Assembly (NCBI RefSeq): GCF_025602895.1
Contig: NW_026516238.1
Location: 361,001-425,000, forward strand
Direction of reading: 5' to 3'
Source of the DNA: Polychytrium aggregatum
Lineage: Eukaryota > Chytridiomycota > Chytridiomycetes > Polychytriales
DNA: 64,000 nucleotides
How positions within the stretch are numbered: position 1 is the first letter of the stretch; every line of letters begins with the position of its first letter. Positions 31,615 through 42,352 of this stretch are shown here, piece after piece. Made by a program: the position numbers and the translations under genes. The notes beneath the pieces are model-generated. The model worked only from the letters and a program-made list of their open reading frames with translations. It made no database searches and had not been told where the DNA came from.

Positions 31615-33546
31615 ATGGCGCAACCTGAATCGGCAACGGCGTCGCCGCGGTTCACCTTCTCGTCGTTTGTCTCGAACCTCACCTCTGAGAACACCCAAGC
31701 CTCGCCGCCGCCAGCTCCACCGCCAAAGGGCCTGTCTCGCAAGGCGAAAAAGTTCCTCGCCAGGCAAAATGTCGCCTGGGACGCATGGCGCCCCGAGATC
31801 CCCTCAGAGGCCTATGGCGAAAGACATCTGAGCAGGCCCCCTGTTTGGCTTGAATCTGCCCGCGGTGCCGACAGCCCCAGCAAGTCGCTGGTCGACCGCC
31901 TGGATTCTGAGATCCGCTCCCTCGTCGACTGGCTTTCACCCAGCGCGCAAGAGGTTGACCTCCGGAACGCAACCGTCGCAAAGTACCGCAACATCGTCAA
32001 GGCCATCGACCCCTCCTTCGACATCTTTTGTTTCGGCAGCTTTCCCACCAACATGTACCTCCCCAACGCCGACATTGACATCACCATCTTGATCCCCAAC
32101 CGCAGCAACACCCGCAACAAACAGGCCAATGCGCTGGTCCGGGTGAAGCGGCATCTGCAAAACAGACAAGTTGGCGAGGTGACGGCGATTCTGCACGCCC
32201 GGGTGCCGATCCTGAAGGTGCAGGATCGGGAAACCGGCTTGATCCTGGACATTTCCTGCCACCAAGACGAGTCTGCCGCCCAGAGTGTCCACATGGTACA
32301 AGAGGCTGCGGCCAGCTATCCCCAGCTCCGGCCGATCGTCATGTTCCTCAAGCTGTACCTTGGTGTCCGCGACCTGACTTCTGTGCCGACAGGCGGCCTT
32401 GGGGGGTTCGCTCTTGTGTGTTGGGTGCTGACATTTCTGCAGATGCACCCAGCCATCTATTCATCGCAAGTCGCACCTCCGTCACCGCCGAAGGCTGCTG
32501 TGGCTGCTCCGGCTATTCAGGACGGCTCCCGTGAACAGCCTGCATCTGAATCCGCCGAGCAAACCGCTGCCCGCGAACACACCTCCGCCTCCGCTCCTCA
32601 AGAAGGTGCTGCCGATGATCGAGGCCAGGACCACACCAGTGGCCGCGATGTGCCCCGGCTTACCGACAACCTCGGAGAGCTCGTGACGGACTTTTTCCAT
32701 CTCTTTGGCAAGGTGTTTGACTACTTTCGCCTTGGGCTGGTACCCACGGGCCACGTCGACCCCCAGAGCGGCGAGTTGCTGCATATCATCTCCAAAGAAA
32801 CGAGCGATCTCAAAGAAAAGCGCTGCTTCTTCATTCAAAATCCCACAGCCCCCGTCGGCACGAATCTCTGCAAGGGCACGTACAAAATCGACCATATCAC
32901 GGCGTCCTTCTACGACACATACGAGCTGTTGATGGCGATGGATGTCGCCTCCGGCGTCTCCGACGGATGCGACAACGAGCTTGAGTTGCACCTCCGGCGA
33001 GCGCGGTTCGCTCGAATGCCAAAGTCCAAGTCAGTCTTGGCGCATTTTATGCACATGCCCCCGGACATATCATCGAATCGCAAGCGACCCTCTTCCGACC
33101 GGCACCGGCACCGGCATCGCCACAGTCATCACGACGACCGAGAACATGGCCACCGCGCCGACAGACGACGGAGCCACCATACCGACAGAGGTCATGGACA
33201 TGATCATCGCCACGACAGGCGGGACTCGCGGGGCGGCGAACGCCATGACATCAGATCGCAAGCAGACTACGAGAAACGACACCCAGAGTCGCTCGGATCA
33301 AGCTCGCGCAGCGACTCGGGCGCACACAAGCGACGACGTTCCGAGTATCATCACCGTGGTGAGCCTGATAGCGCCGAATCTGGCCATGCCAGCCCGAACC
33401 CACACAAACAGCGGCGCACATGGGCTGAACCATCGCAAGCCCAGTCAGGACAGCGATCATCCGAACGGCCCGCCCGTCATCGTCGCCACACCGAGGGCAC
33501 CTCTCGATCGCCAAGCCGCTCTGAGCGCCGGAGAAGCTACCAGTGA
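31615..33546 (+). CDS. Non-canonical poly(A) polymerase (Trf4/Cid14 type)
   Basis: One exon, 643 residues. The nucleotidyltransferase core contains FGSFPTNMYLPNADIDITI (GS...DxD metal site, residues about 140-160) and a third carboxylate in LILDISCH. The central helical region SYPQLRPIVMFLKLYLG and the PAP-associated segment LGELVTDFFHLFGKVFDYF follow, with a low-complexity Ala/Ser insertion between. The last about 140 residues are His/Arg/Ser-rich (RHRHRHSHHDDREHGH), like an RS-type nuclear tail. Trf4-type enzymes add short oligo(A) tails to aberrant nuclear RNAs in TRAMP complexes. An in-frame ATG at 31384 exists, but the stretch to 31614 is simple repeat, so 31615 was preferred. Confidence 0.9.
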   Translation: MAQPESATASPRFTFSSFVSNLTSENTQASPPPAPPPKGLSRKAKKFLARQNVAWDAWRPEIPSEAYGERHLSRPPVWLESARGADSPSKSLVDRLDSEIRSLVDWLSPSAQEVDLRNATVAKYRNIVKAIDPSFDIFCFGSFPTNMYLPNADIDITILIPNRSNTRNKQANALVRVKRHLQNRQVGEVTAILHARVPILKVQDRETGLILDISCHQDESAAQSVHMVQEAAASYPQLRPIVMFLKLYLGVRDLTSVPTGGLGGFALVCWVLTFLQMHPAIYSSQVAPPSPPKAAVAAPAIQDGSREQPASESAEQTAAREHTSASAPQEGAADDRGQDHTSGRDVPRLTDNLGELVTDFFHLFGKVFDYFRLGLVPTGHVDPQSGELLHIISKETSDLKEKRCFFIQNPTAPVGTNLCKGTYKIDHITASFYDTYELLMAMDVASGVSDGCDNELELHLRRARFARMPKSKSVLAHFMHMPPDISSNRKRPSSDRHRHRHRHSHHDDREHGHRADRRRSHHTDRGHGHDHRHDRRDSRGGERHDIRSQADYEKRHPESLGSSSRSDSGAHKRRRSEYHHRGEPDSAESGHASPNPHKQRRTWAEPSQAQSGQRSSERPARHRRHTEGTSRSPSRSERRRSYQ

Positions 33547-33777
33547 TGTCCTGTCGCCGACACACACAACCAAATCAGTAAGGTTGACCTGCATGGTCTA
33601 GCACATACCGTAAGAGCTGACCAAGGTCAAGAATCGTGGTCTGTTCAAGCCCAGATGTCTCTGGGGATGCCAGCAGCCGTTGTTGTACATAGCGCAATAC
33701 ATTTTCTGCACATTCACGACCATGGCAGTGTGTGTCTCCGCAACGGAGGACATCGAGCGGTGTGTCGGCTCTGGCCA

Positions 33778-36651
33778 ATGGACGATCTTTGGCTCGGCGA
33801 GCGAGCGCCACACGACGACGGAAAAAGCCGCTCGACCCAGTCCAGCCCAGCCCGGCTTTCTTCCGCGTTGACCATTTCGCAGGAGAAGCGCCGCAAGATC
33901 GGGTCGTCGATGGGGCTCCTCGAGGAAGTCAAGGCCGTGCTGGAATCGGGCAAGCAGCGGGCGCACGCCAAGGACTACCATGGATTTCGATCGGAGAGCG
34001 AGCTCGAGCTGATCCGGAAGGCCATGCTCGACTGGTACGATGCCAACCAGAGAGCTCTGCCTTGGCGGACGCCATCGAGTATCCAGGTGAGGGTGTGCGA
34101 TACAGCTGGGCCGCCTCCCCGGCGCTGCGATCGATCCAGTGCCTTTGAATGCCAGCTGACGGTACTGGTGCTGCCTTCTCCACACCGGGTCTGCTCTTCC
34201 AGCACCCAAAGTCCGATGAAGAACTCGCTCAGCGTGCATACGAAGGTATGGGCAAAGAATGCGTGGCCCGTGAGGGCTTTTCTTATATCAAGAACTAGGT
34301 CGTGATGGGGCAGGCTGCAGACTCAGACTCCAAGTCTGCCCAGGATGCCGATGCTGACACTGTCGTTTCCCAACTCGGGGTGCTCTTGCCGAGCTAGTCT
34401 GGATCAGCGAAATAATGCTGCAGCAGGTTCGACTTGGATGATACGTCGCTGCGATGCAGGGCGCCCGATCGGTCTCCGCCTATATCAGGGCGGAACGAAC
34501 GACAGGAGTTCCAAGGAACGAGTCGTCGAGACCCAATGATGTTGACTGTTTAAACCCGTGGCGATCTATCTCTGCGCAGACCCAGGTCAGCACAGTTATT
34601 CCATACTATGAGAAGTGGCTGTCTAAATGGCCCACCGTCTTTGATCTCGCCAAGGCGGCACTGGAGGTAAGAGAATGCCTCTGGGCAATGTGGCGTGATG
34701 ACTATTGGGGCCAGCAGTCATCCAACGGAGACGATTGAGGCCAACGCATGCTCTCCGAATGGTAATGACTGTCGAAATTCTACGACAGGATGTCCACGGC
34801 GTCTGGGCGGGGCTGGGGTACTATTCTCGAGCCCAGCGGCTGCATGAAGGAGCCAAGAAGGTCGCGGACGAACTGGCCGGCAAACTTCCCGAGACTGCGA
34901 CTGAATTGGAGAAGCTGATTCCAGGCATCGGGCCCTATACTGCCGGTGAGTTTGGCGGCGCAGGGCTTGGGACGAATGGTCCCAGGCACTGCGGGAGCTT
35001 GGCGTACTTGGCATCATCGAGAGGGCGCGATAAGTCAGACGGGATGCACTGATCAAAAATCACGATGCCAACAGGGGCCATATCGTCGATCGCATACAAT
35101 CAACCAGCTGCTCTCGTCGACGGCAACGTTGTCCGAGTCCTGTCGAGGCTTCGAGCAATCGGAGGCGATCCCAAAGCCAAGGCTGCGAGTGCTCTGCACT
35201 GGTAAGCCCCGGGCAATCGGGGATCACTGGGGTGCCTGAACATAGCAAGCGATGGTGTAGGAGGCAGGTCCAACAAACGATATCCGCCGTATATCGACTA
35301 TAGGGACCTCGCCCGCAAGCTCCTAGATCCGGGTCGACCGGGCCACTTCAACCAAGCGCTGATGGATCTAGGTGCCACTGTCTGCACTCCAAAGAACCCG
35401 GCATGCGGCAGCTGTCCAGTGAAGGAGTATTGCCTTGCTTTGGCAGAGGTAAGCCGCAGCCTGAACCGATGTACTGGCATATCTACCTCGCCGAGCGATT
35501 GCTAACAACTGGTTGAACATGGCTTCGTCAGCAAAAGGCAGCCAAGAGCCTTGCAGGTGCAAAGTTTATCAAGGGTGGCCGCAAGGGCAAGAGTACGGGT
35601 GAGCAGGAGGGAGATGGGCAGCAAAACTGTGTCAGAAACAGTGGACGCTGCGAGCGAATGGTGACCACGATCTGCTTCATAGACGGGATCTGACCTTGCT
35701 CTCGTGCGGCATGCATAATCTTGCTCAAGACCAAAACATCTCGGATCCGTGCGATCTCTGCTTGCCCGTGGAAATCGAGGAGTGCAACGTTATGCTGTAT
35801 CCCAACAAGCCGAAGCGTGCTGAGAAGCGAGTCGAGGGTAAGCTGGCATGGAGTGGCCACTGCGAGCGGTTGTCATCCTGGGCGTCGCCGAGAGCCTATC
35901 GAAACTTGCCTCATGCGTCATCAACAATAGCGGGCCTGGGCAGGAAGTGGGCCACCAGGAAGTACACGAGTGTCTGAATGATCCCAGTACTGACCCGTGG
36001 CAACATCCAGAGTGCTGGGTATCGATTGTCGAGTGCGCCAAGGGAACATCCGTGGCACCCAAGTATCTGCTCGTTCAGCGACCACCAACGGGCCTCTTGG
36101 CGAATCTGTGGGATTATCCGACGATCCAGCTCGATGTACCCCGGCCAGATGACAAATCGTGCCGCCGACTGATGGACGAGTACCTCCACGATCGGCTCCG
36201 GAACAACTTTCGGGTGGTCTCGCGGACGATGTGTGGCGAGACCGAGCACATCTTCTCGCACATTCGGCGGACGATGGTTGTGGAGCATCTTGTCGTCGAG
36301 CTGGAGCCACAAAGCACCCACGAGGCCAGCGACGATGCCGGTGGGAGGACGGAGAACCCCGACTCTGGGACACAGTCGCCCACCACCGCATCCGATGACA
36401 AGGCCTGGAGTGCCCCGTGTGTCTGGGCCACAGAAGACGAGATCAAGGAGCAGATCTATCCCTCGCCCGCGACTCTGAAGAAGGCCTGGCAGATGCTGCA
36501 GCGTCCGGCCAAGGGGAGCCGGCGGACCTCTGCCAGGACTGGCGAGGACAGCGGCTCCAAACTGAAGCAACCGACGCTGATGGCGCTGCTGAAGCGCAAG
36601 CGCAAGACCGGCGACGAGGATGGCGACAGCGATGACGAATACACACCATAA
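33778..36651 (+). CDS. MUTYH: A/G-specific adenine DNA glycosylase (MutY homologue)
   Basis: Ten phase-consistent exons (33778-34086, 34203-34245, 34398-34426, 34580-34666, 34789-34945, 35075-35201, 35304-35448, 35532-35598, 35730-35837, 36011-36651) give 570 residues. Key features: [27 protein letters not shown] with the catalytic Glu, encoded partly by a 29-base microexon; helix-hairpin-helix [15 protein letters not shown] with VDGNV carrying the catalytic Asp; and the [4Fe-4S] site C-x6-C-x2-C-x5-C in [17 protein letters not shown]. The C-terminus has a NUDIX-like 8-oxoG reader ([21 protein letters not shown]). It removes adenine mispaired with 8-oxoguanine in nucleus and mitochondria. The tail [13 protein letters not shown] may bind PCNA (PIP-like). 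The start is the first in-frame ATG; 33910 is an alternative. Confidence 0.92.
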
Positions 36652-37143
36652 ATTCGACAGCCCTCGCTCGGAAGATATCTCGCCTCATTATGGGATCGCT
36701 GCAATCACGGCTTGGCCCAGAACCGCGTCAACCAAGTCGGTCTGTTTGCTTGTCTGTGTGGTTCTGCCGAAGTGGTCCCCAACCACTCCTCTCGCTGTGT
36801 GGATTCCGTGGACGGCGCCCCATTGGCCGGCTGGTGACAATCTGCAGATTCAGCAAGGGCGGGTGAACGGCCTGCGCGACACACAAAGGGCCACAATGTC
36901 AGGCGGGAACGCGCCCGACAAAGACGGCGCCATGACCTGCGGCGCTGGTTGGTCCGGCGCGTCCATTGTTTCTGTCCCGAATTGGCCTGGCCATCGGCAA
37001 AGGCTCAAGGCCCGTCGATCGTCCGGAAGGCGTTGGCGGTCCAGCAAAAAAATGCCCCGTCGACCCAGAGCATCTCGGCAGTCTTCTTGCATCGGCCGTC
37101 CGTCCGTCCTGTCTCATTCCGGCACCGCATCCGCTCCCCCACC
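36652..37143. other. Intergenic region
   Basis: Between the MutY and AIG1-like genes. No supported coding sequence; the frames present are short shadows on both strands. Confidence 0.45.
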
Positions 37144-38485
37144 ATGCTCAAGAGGTTCTTCAACTTCCATCTGGACGATGTCGATCCGGAGTGCTTTGTG
37201 ACGTCGTCGCTCTGCAGCCCATATGCGCTGTTCTACTACCGCTGCGGCGTGTTCATCACCTCGTTGACGGTGATGATCATCAGCCTGTCGTCCCTGCTGC
37301 TTCAGCAGGCGCCATTCTTTGCCTGGATCTCGGCCTTTACGGACCTGAGCTGGATCGGCCTGGTGGTGTACTTTGGGGTGAGTCGGACGACTGACTTGCT
37401 GGATCGGCTGTGCTGCCGTGGACTGCCTTGGCTGCTCTGTCTCTGAGACTGATGCAGGGCCTGCGTCCAGTGCTGGAGATGCATTGGACAGACCAGTCTC
37501 CCGGGACTGCAAGCATGGCACTGTCGGGCCTGCAATATGCCCCGTGGGATGCCCCGCAGGAATCCTAATCCAGGCTCGGCTCGCCACGTCGTTGGTCCCC
37601 ACAGTTCTCCACCGTCGTGACGGGTCTCTACATCTGGCGAAACGGCAAGACTCCCAGCAGCAAGACATTCATCTTTATCCACTGGTCGCTATACCTCCTC
37701 CCGGCCGTCTACCACTGGATTGTCCCGGTATGTGGCACCGAACCCTGCGTACCGAACCAAGGCACGAGCCCGAAGCCACAAGGCACAGGCACCGTTGGCC
37801 GATGCAACTTGTCCGGCTTGGCACACGTTGCTGTTGATGCCGCTTACTGACAATGTCCGTTTGCACAGGTGGTCTTCTGGGCATTCCTTGCGCCATACGT
37901 CCTGAAGTCGTCCTTGGCCAGTGGACCTCTCACCACCTTCGTCACCATCGTGCCACACTCCTTCGACTGGGTGTTCATGTTCATCGAGTTTTTGCTGAAT
38001 CGCATCCCGATATTCTACTCCCAGTGGTACATACCGATCCTCTTTGGCGTGCTCTTTGTGGTCTATGTGTTCTACCAGCATGCGGTGTTTTCACAGTACA
38101 CTTCCAGGTGAGTCTCGCCGGCGGTAGCCTGCCGAACGCCTCGTTGCCCCGACGGGCGATTTGATTCATTGGCCCAATGCCTTTACGATTCGATGCCACA
38201 GCTCTTTTGGTGGCTCTGATACGTCTGACTGACCCATACCATGATTCGACCTCCTGTGCCTCCCGTGGTACCATTCTATGCTCACCCGGACATTCGATGC
38301 TGGCGATGCGTAGCCCCGACGGCTTCTGGGTCTATCCGTTCCTGGACACATCCAAGCCCTACGCCTATGCCTGGTATCTCGGCATTGCTGTCTACTTTGC
38401 CATCATCTTTCTCATCGTGGCTTCGCTGCACAAACTGCGCGACCGCTTGAGGAAAGGCGCTGTCAAGAGTCTGCGCGAGGAGTAG
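37144..38485 (+). CDS. FAR-17a/AIG1-like membrane protein
   Basis: Exons 37144-37377, 37605-37727, 37869-38107 and 38314-38485 give 255 residues with about six membrane helices. The pattern FYYRCGVFITSLTVM, IHWSLYLLPAVYH, VVFWAFLAPYVL, then HSFDWVFMFIEFLLNRIPI, IPILFGVLFVVYVFYQH and GFWVYPFLDTSKP matches the AIG1/ADTRP family. Mammalian members hydrolyse branched fatty-acid esters using a Thr and a His; the His in VPHSFDW is the likely counterpart. Fungal members occur but their substrates are little known. The C-terminus is basic. The last intron is read as ending at TAG before 38314 because that gives the conserved SPDGFWVYP in phase. Confidence 0.78.
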
Positions 38486-39657
38486 TCCAACACGATCGAG
38501 GCGGATGTTCAGTGCCAGTCGGTGGGACGCTAGCGAGATCCGGCTCTCTAGCTACTGCCCTTGCCTGGTTGCCATGATCGTCGTTGGGACTCTGCCCCGC
38601 ATCTCATCTCAGACTCGGCGAATGGCTGTGTGTCAATCCATGTCCTTTCTCTTTCCTTCGATCCCTGGCTCTAAGGAGTGGTTTCTCTGGGAGGGGGAAT
38701 GCGAACGGGCTGGGAGGGGGAATGCGAACGGGCTGGGAGCGTTGTCGGTCGAGGTTGACAACTGGGGAGCTGCACACCACACATGCTGTTTTTGACCGGG
38801 CCTGGGCTCAGCGCATGAGTCAGCGGTCGGCGCATGCTCCTCCTTGGTTCTGCTGCCGGTCAAGGGCATTCCCCTCGACAGCACAGCAACATTGGCGGAT
38901 CCGTGTGCTCGTGCCCCCCGGCGAACGACGACAGCCAGAAAGTAAGACCCAGCCAGCGACTCGCCCCGTGTCCAGCAACATCGATGTGGTCGATGCGTTG
39001 GCACAGCCCGGCTGGGATGATATCGCCACCGCTTCCCAGATTCCCAGATTCCATGGTTCCATGATTCCCTGATTCCCTGATTCCCTGATTCCCTGATTCC
39101 CTGATTCCCTGATTCCCTGATTCCCTGATTCCCTGATTAGCCTCGTTCGCTGTCGATCGCCCGACGATGCCGATACTGCTCCCAATTGCGCTTCCCACGA
39201 CGCATGCTCCCCAAGCACATTGCCTTCCCCCACTCGGCCGCCGCACTCGCTCGCTCCCGGCCCTGGGTCGGCGCGCTCGGTTTTTGCGGGCCGGCGCGAC
39301 AAACAACTGGACGCTCTCTGACTCAGACCTGGCCAACCCTTGCCCCTCGCGACACAGCCCTTTCCTTTGTCAAGGCCGGCACAGGCCAAATGTTCGCAGA
39401 TGCAATCCAGCATCCGACCCCTTTAAAACCTGCCGGTGAGGAACCACCACCCAGCGCATCCGCATCCGCATCCGTATCCGCATCTTCCGTCTGCTGCAAC
39501 GGCCTGTTTTGTCGCCTCAGGCTTCTGATTCCAACGGCCTGTCTGCTTCCTGCTTCCACGCCCGGCACTGTGCTTGTTCCGCTCGCATCTGCTGCTTCTC
39601 CCACGCCTCCTGCATCCCCGGCCTCGACTGCTGCCACGTCCCCGAACCCGCCCAACC
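38486..39657. other. Gene-free stretch with repeats
   Basis: About 1.2 kb without a supported gene. Holds the duplicated GGGAGGGGGAATGCGAACGG (about 38690-38738) and the 8-base repeat at 39062-39137. Confidence 0.6.
39062..39137. repeat. 8-bp microsatellite
   Basis: About nine perfect copies of TGATTCCC. Confidence 0.95.
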
Positions 39658-41650
39658 ATGCACTGGACTACCTTGGCAACCCTTCCGCTTATCCTGGCCC
39701 CGCTCGCTGCTGCTCAAGCACCATGCTATGTGCGACCAGAATGGCGGGAGCTCACACCCGCCCAGCAAACCACCTACTTCAACGCCGTCAATGCCCTCAA
39801 GAGCCGGCCCATGCTCGGAACCAAGCTGAACTGGCTCGACCCCGGCACGCTCTCGTACGACGACTTTGTGTGGATTCACTTTAGTACCGTCACCATGAAC
39901 GCCCACTCCCATGTAAGTCAGACAGTTCCGACGGGTGCCTGGGTTGTGGCTCACGGGATGTTGGAACCAGCAGATGCCCGCGCTTGTGCCTGGCCCTGGA
40001 TGCTGTTGCTGTGCAGCTACAATTACTGTGTGCCGCCAGCCACATCACGCTTGCAGCTGAGTTTGGAGTTTCTCACGATTCGGTCCGTTGCATGTCTCCT
40101 TCCAGCCGTCGTTCCTGCCATGGCATCGCCTGTTCACGCTCCTCTACGAAAAGGCGCTGCAGAGCACCAATCCTAATGGCGGCATTGTGTTGCCGTACTG
40201 GGACTGGTAATTATCTTGCTTGATGGCGCGAGATTCGATATTGAGGACTGAGGGTTGACGAAGGGGTGGTGTCGCTTTCCAGGAACTCATCATTGCACCA
40301 GTCTAACGTCCCCATGTCGACACTCTTGCGCTCCCGCCTGTACTCTTCAGGACAATCGACTCGCAGGCCCCGGAGCAGTCCAGCGTCTTTGCCCAGTTCG
40401 GAGGCAACGGCGTTGCCCCGAACTACTGCGTGACCAACGGCGCATTTGCGGGCTGGCAAACCAACCCGTCCGGCAACTGGGCAGTTGCCAAGACGAGCAT
40501 TCGTGGCTCCGCTGCCATCACCCCCGTCGACTGTCTGTCCCGCAACTTTTTGTCCGGCGCGACGCTGTACTCGGTCGAGACGACGGCGCAGATCATCAAC
40601 GGCGGCGCCAATGCCACGGACTTTTATGGCTTTGCCAGCCCTCTGGAAATGGGCCCGCATGCCTCCGTGCACAACTTTGTCGGCGGCCAGCTGGGCGACA
40701 TGACGCAGTTCTATTCGACCAACGACCCGCTATTCTTCATGGTGAGTGTGATTCGGTGAAACAGGCAAATGCGCTTTGTGAAGGTCGGCCGTATATCATC
40801 TGAATGCCGGTCGGTCCAGCTGCGATGCGCCCAGAGTCCATGCTGACGCTGCCTCTTCATTCAGCTCCACGGCATGGTCGACAAGGTCTTCAGCATGTGG
40901 CAGGATGTCTGTCCGTCTCTGAGACGCAATCTCTACAACGGCATCACGAGCGCTGGAGTCGCTGTTTCTCCAAACGATCTGCTCGATGTCTACGGTATCG
41001 CCGTCCATCTCGCCCTCGATCCGACCAACATCCTGGGAGCATGCTACTCGTACTCCAAGAGCATGGCGGACTCGAACCTGATCCAAATGCTTCCGACCAG
41101 CGTTTGCCCCGGCGGTCCGGCTTCCTCGGTGACTCAGACATCGCCTGCGCCCAGCCCAACAGCGGTTGCGTCGCCCCTGCCTGGCTCCGATAGCTGGATG
41201 CAAAGCGCCATCCTGCAGCTCATCAACGTCCCGCCGGGCTCGCACTTCGTTTTCCCCATCGCCAACGACACCAGCTCGAGCTCCAAGGTTGTGAAGCGTG
41301 ACGGAGCGGCAGACGAGAGCAAGATCCAGAAGCACGACAAGTCACCCACGGCAACGAAGAAGATCTGTGAGGCGCCTCTGCCGACCTACTCGCCTATGCC
41401 CAACATCACTGTCATGGCTCCGCCGGCGCATGATCGCACAGACATGGTGCATATCCGCCACCCGCTTTCGTTGTCGGACGACTACATCAAGACCATGGGC
41501 ATGAATCCTCACAAGGTGCGTGCCCACGAGATCAAGATGAAGCATGTTGTCGACTACTACAACAATATCAAGAACTACCTTTCGCCCTCGGCGCTGATCC
41601 ACAAGAAGAACCACACCAAGAGTACCAGCGATAGCCACGCCTCCTCCTAG
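39658..41650 (+). CDS. Secreted tyrosinase (type-3 copper)
   Basis: Exons 39658-39912, 40106-40206, 40351-40741 and 40865-41650 give 510 residues. A signal peptide (LATLPLILAPLAAAQA) is followed by the copper-A segment: IHFSTVTMNAHSH, PSFLPWHRLF, and PYWDW at the next splice. The copper-B segment is GPHASVHNFVGGQLGDM (HxxxH) and NDPLFFMLHGMVDKVF. Such enzymes oxidise phenols to quinones for melanin or wall cross-linking. The C-terminal about 180 residues are a Ser/Pro linker and a basic tail, perhaps a removable pro-domain as in other fungal tyrosinases. Splicing joins each copper motif exactly, which supports the model. Confidence 0.92.
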
Positions 41651-42352
41651 ATAGATAAACAGTCGCGAGCCTCCTCCCAGACAGTTCGTGGTAGACCTGG
41701 ATTTGAAGTCGGGCAGACGACATTCCCTGTGCTGTTAAGGCCTGGCCAGGTCCATGTCGCGTTGATAACTGCTGTTTCTCTCTGAATCTCTGTGCCCAAC
41801 AACCGTTTGCACGCCCACTTTCTGATTTCAATATATAGCTCGTTTGGAACGATACGGGGTGGTTGGTGGAGGTTGAATGGGCGCGATATTGCACTCTTGT
41901 GTTGCGGGTCATAGCACGACCAACAGAGTCTGATCGTCTGACTCGAAATGCCCCCAGGGAAACACTCCAGCAAACGATCACACCACTTAGCTGCGACGAG
42001 GCCGGATTGTCTGGAAGGACACGAGAGAGTCATTGAAGAGGAAGTTATATTGTACAATATATTGGTTCTCGGAAGGGAGCAAACCCTCCTCCAAACATAC
42101 ACACGACCAAGTAGAGATTCCACACCAGAGACAGATATCAAATCCACATCCAGGAGATAATTAGAGAAAGGGGGGGGTTTCATTCATTTTTCAGGTTCGA
42201 GGGCGTCGCACCAACTTTGGAGCAAAGAGCAGAGATGTAGAGCGCGAATTGGGGAGAGGTTGATATTGGGAGACAACACTGTCTAGACATTATTCATCGT
42301 AAAGAGATTACAAAGGGGTTAAAAGGCGGAGGGAGGGGGTGAGGATACCCGC
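41651..42352. other. Convergent intergenic region
   Basis: AT-rich sequence between the 3' ends of the tyrosinase (+) and chitinase (-) genes. No gene supported. Confidence 0.5.

Noticed and set aside
39062-39137. Regular repeat array that could suggest CRISPR
   Set aside because: The units are 8 bases and perfectly contiguous, with no spacers; this is a microsatellite in a eukaryotic genome.
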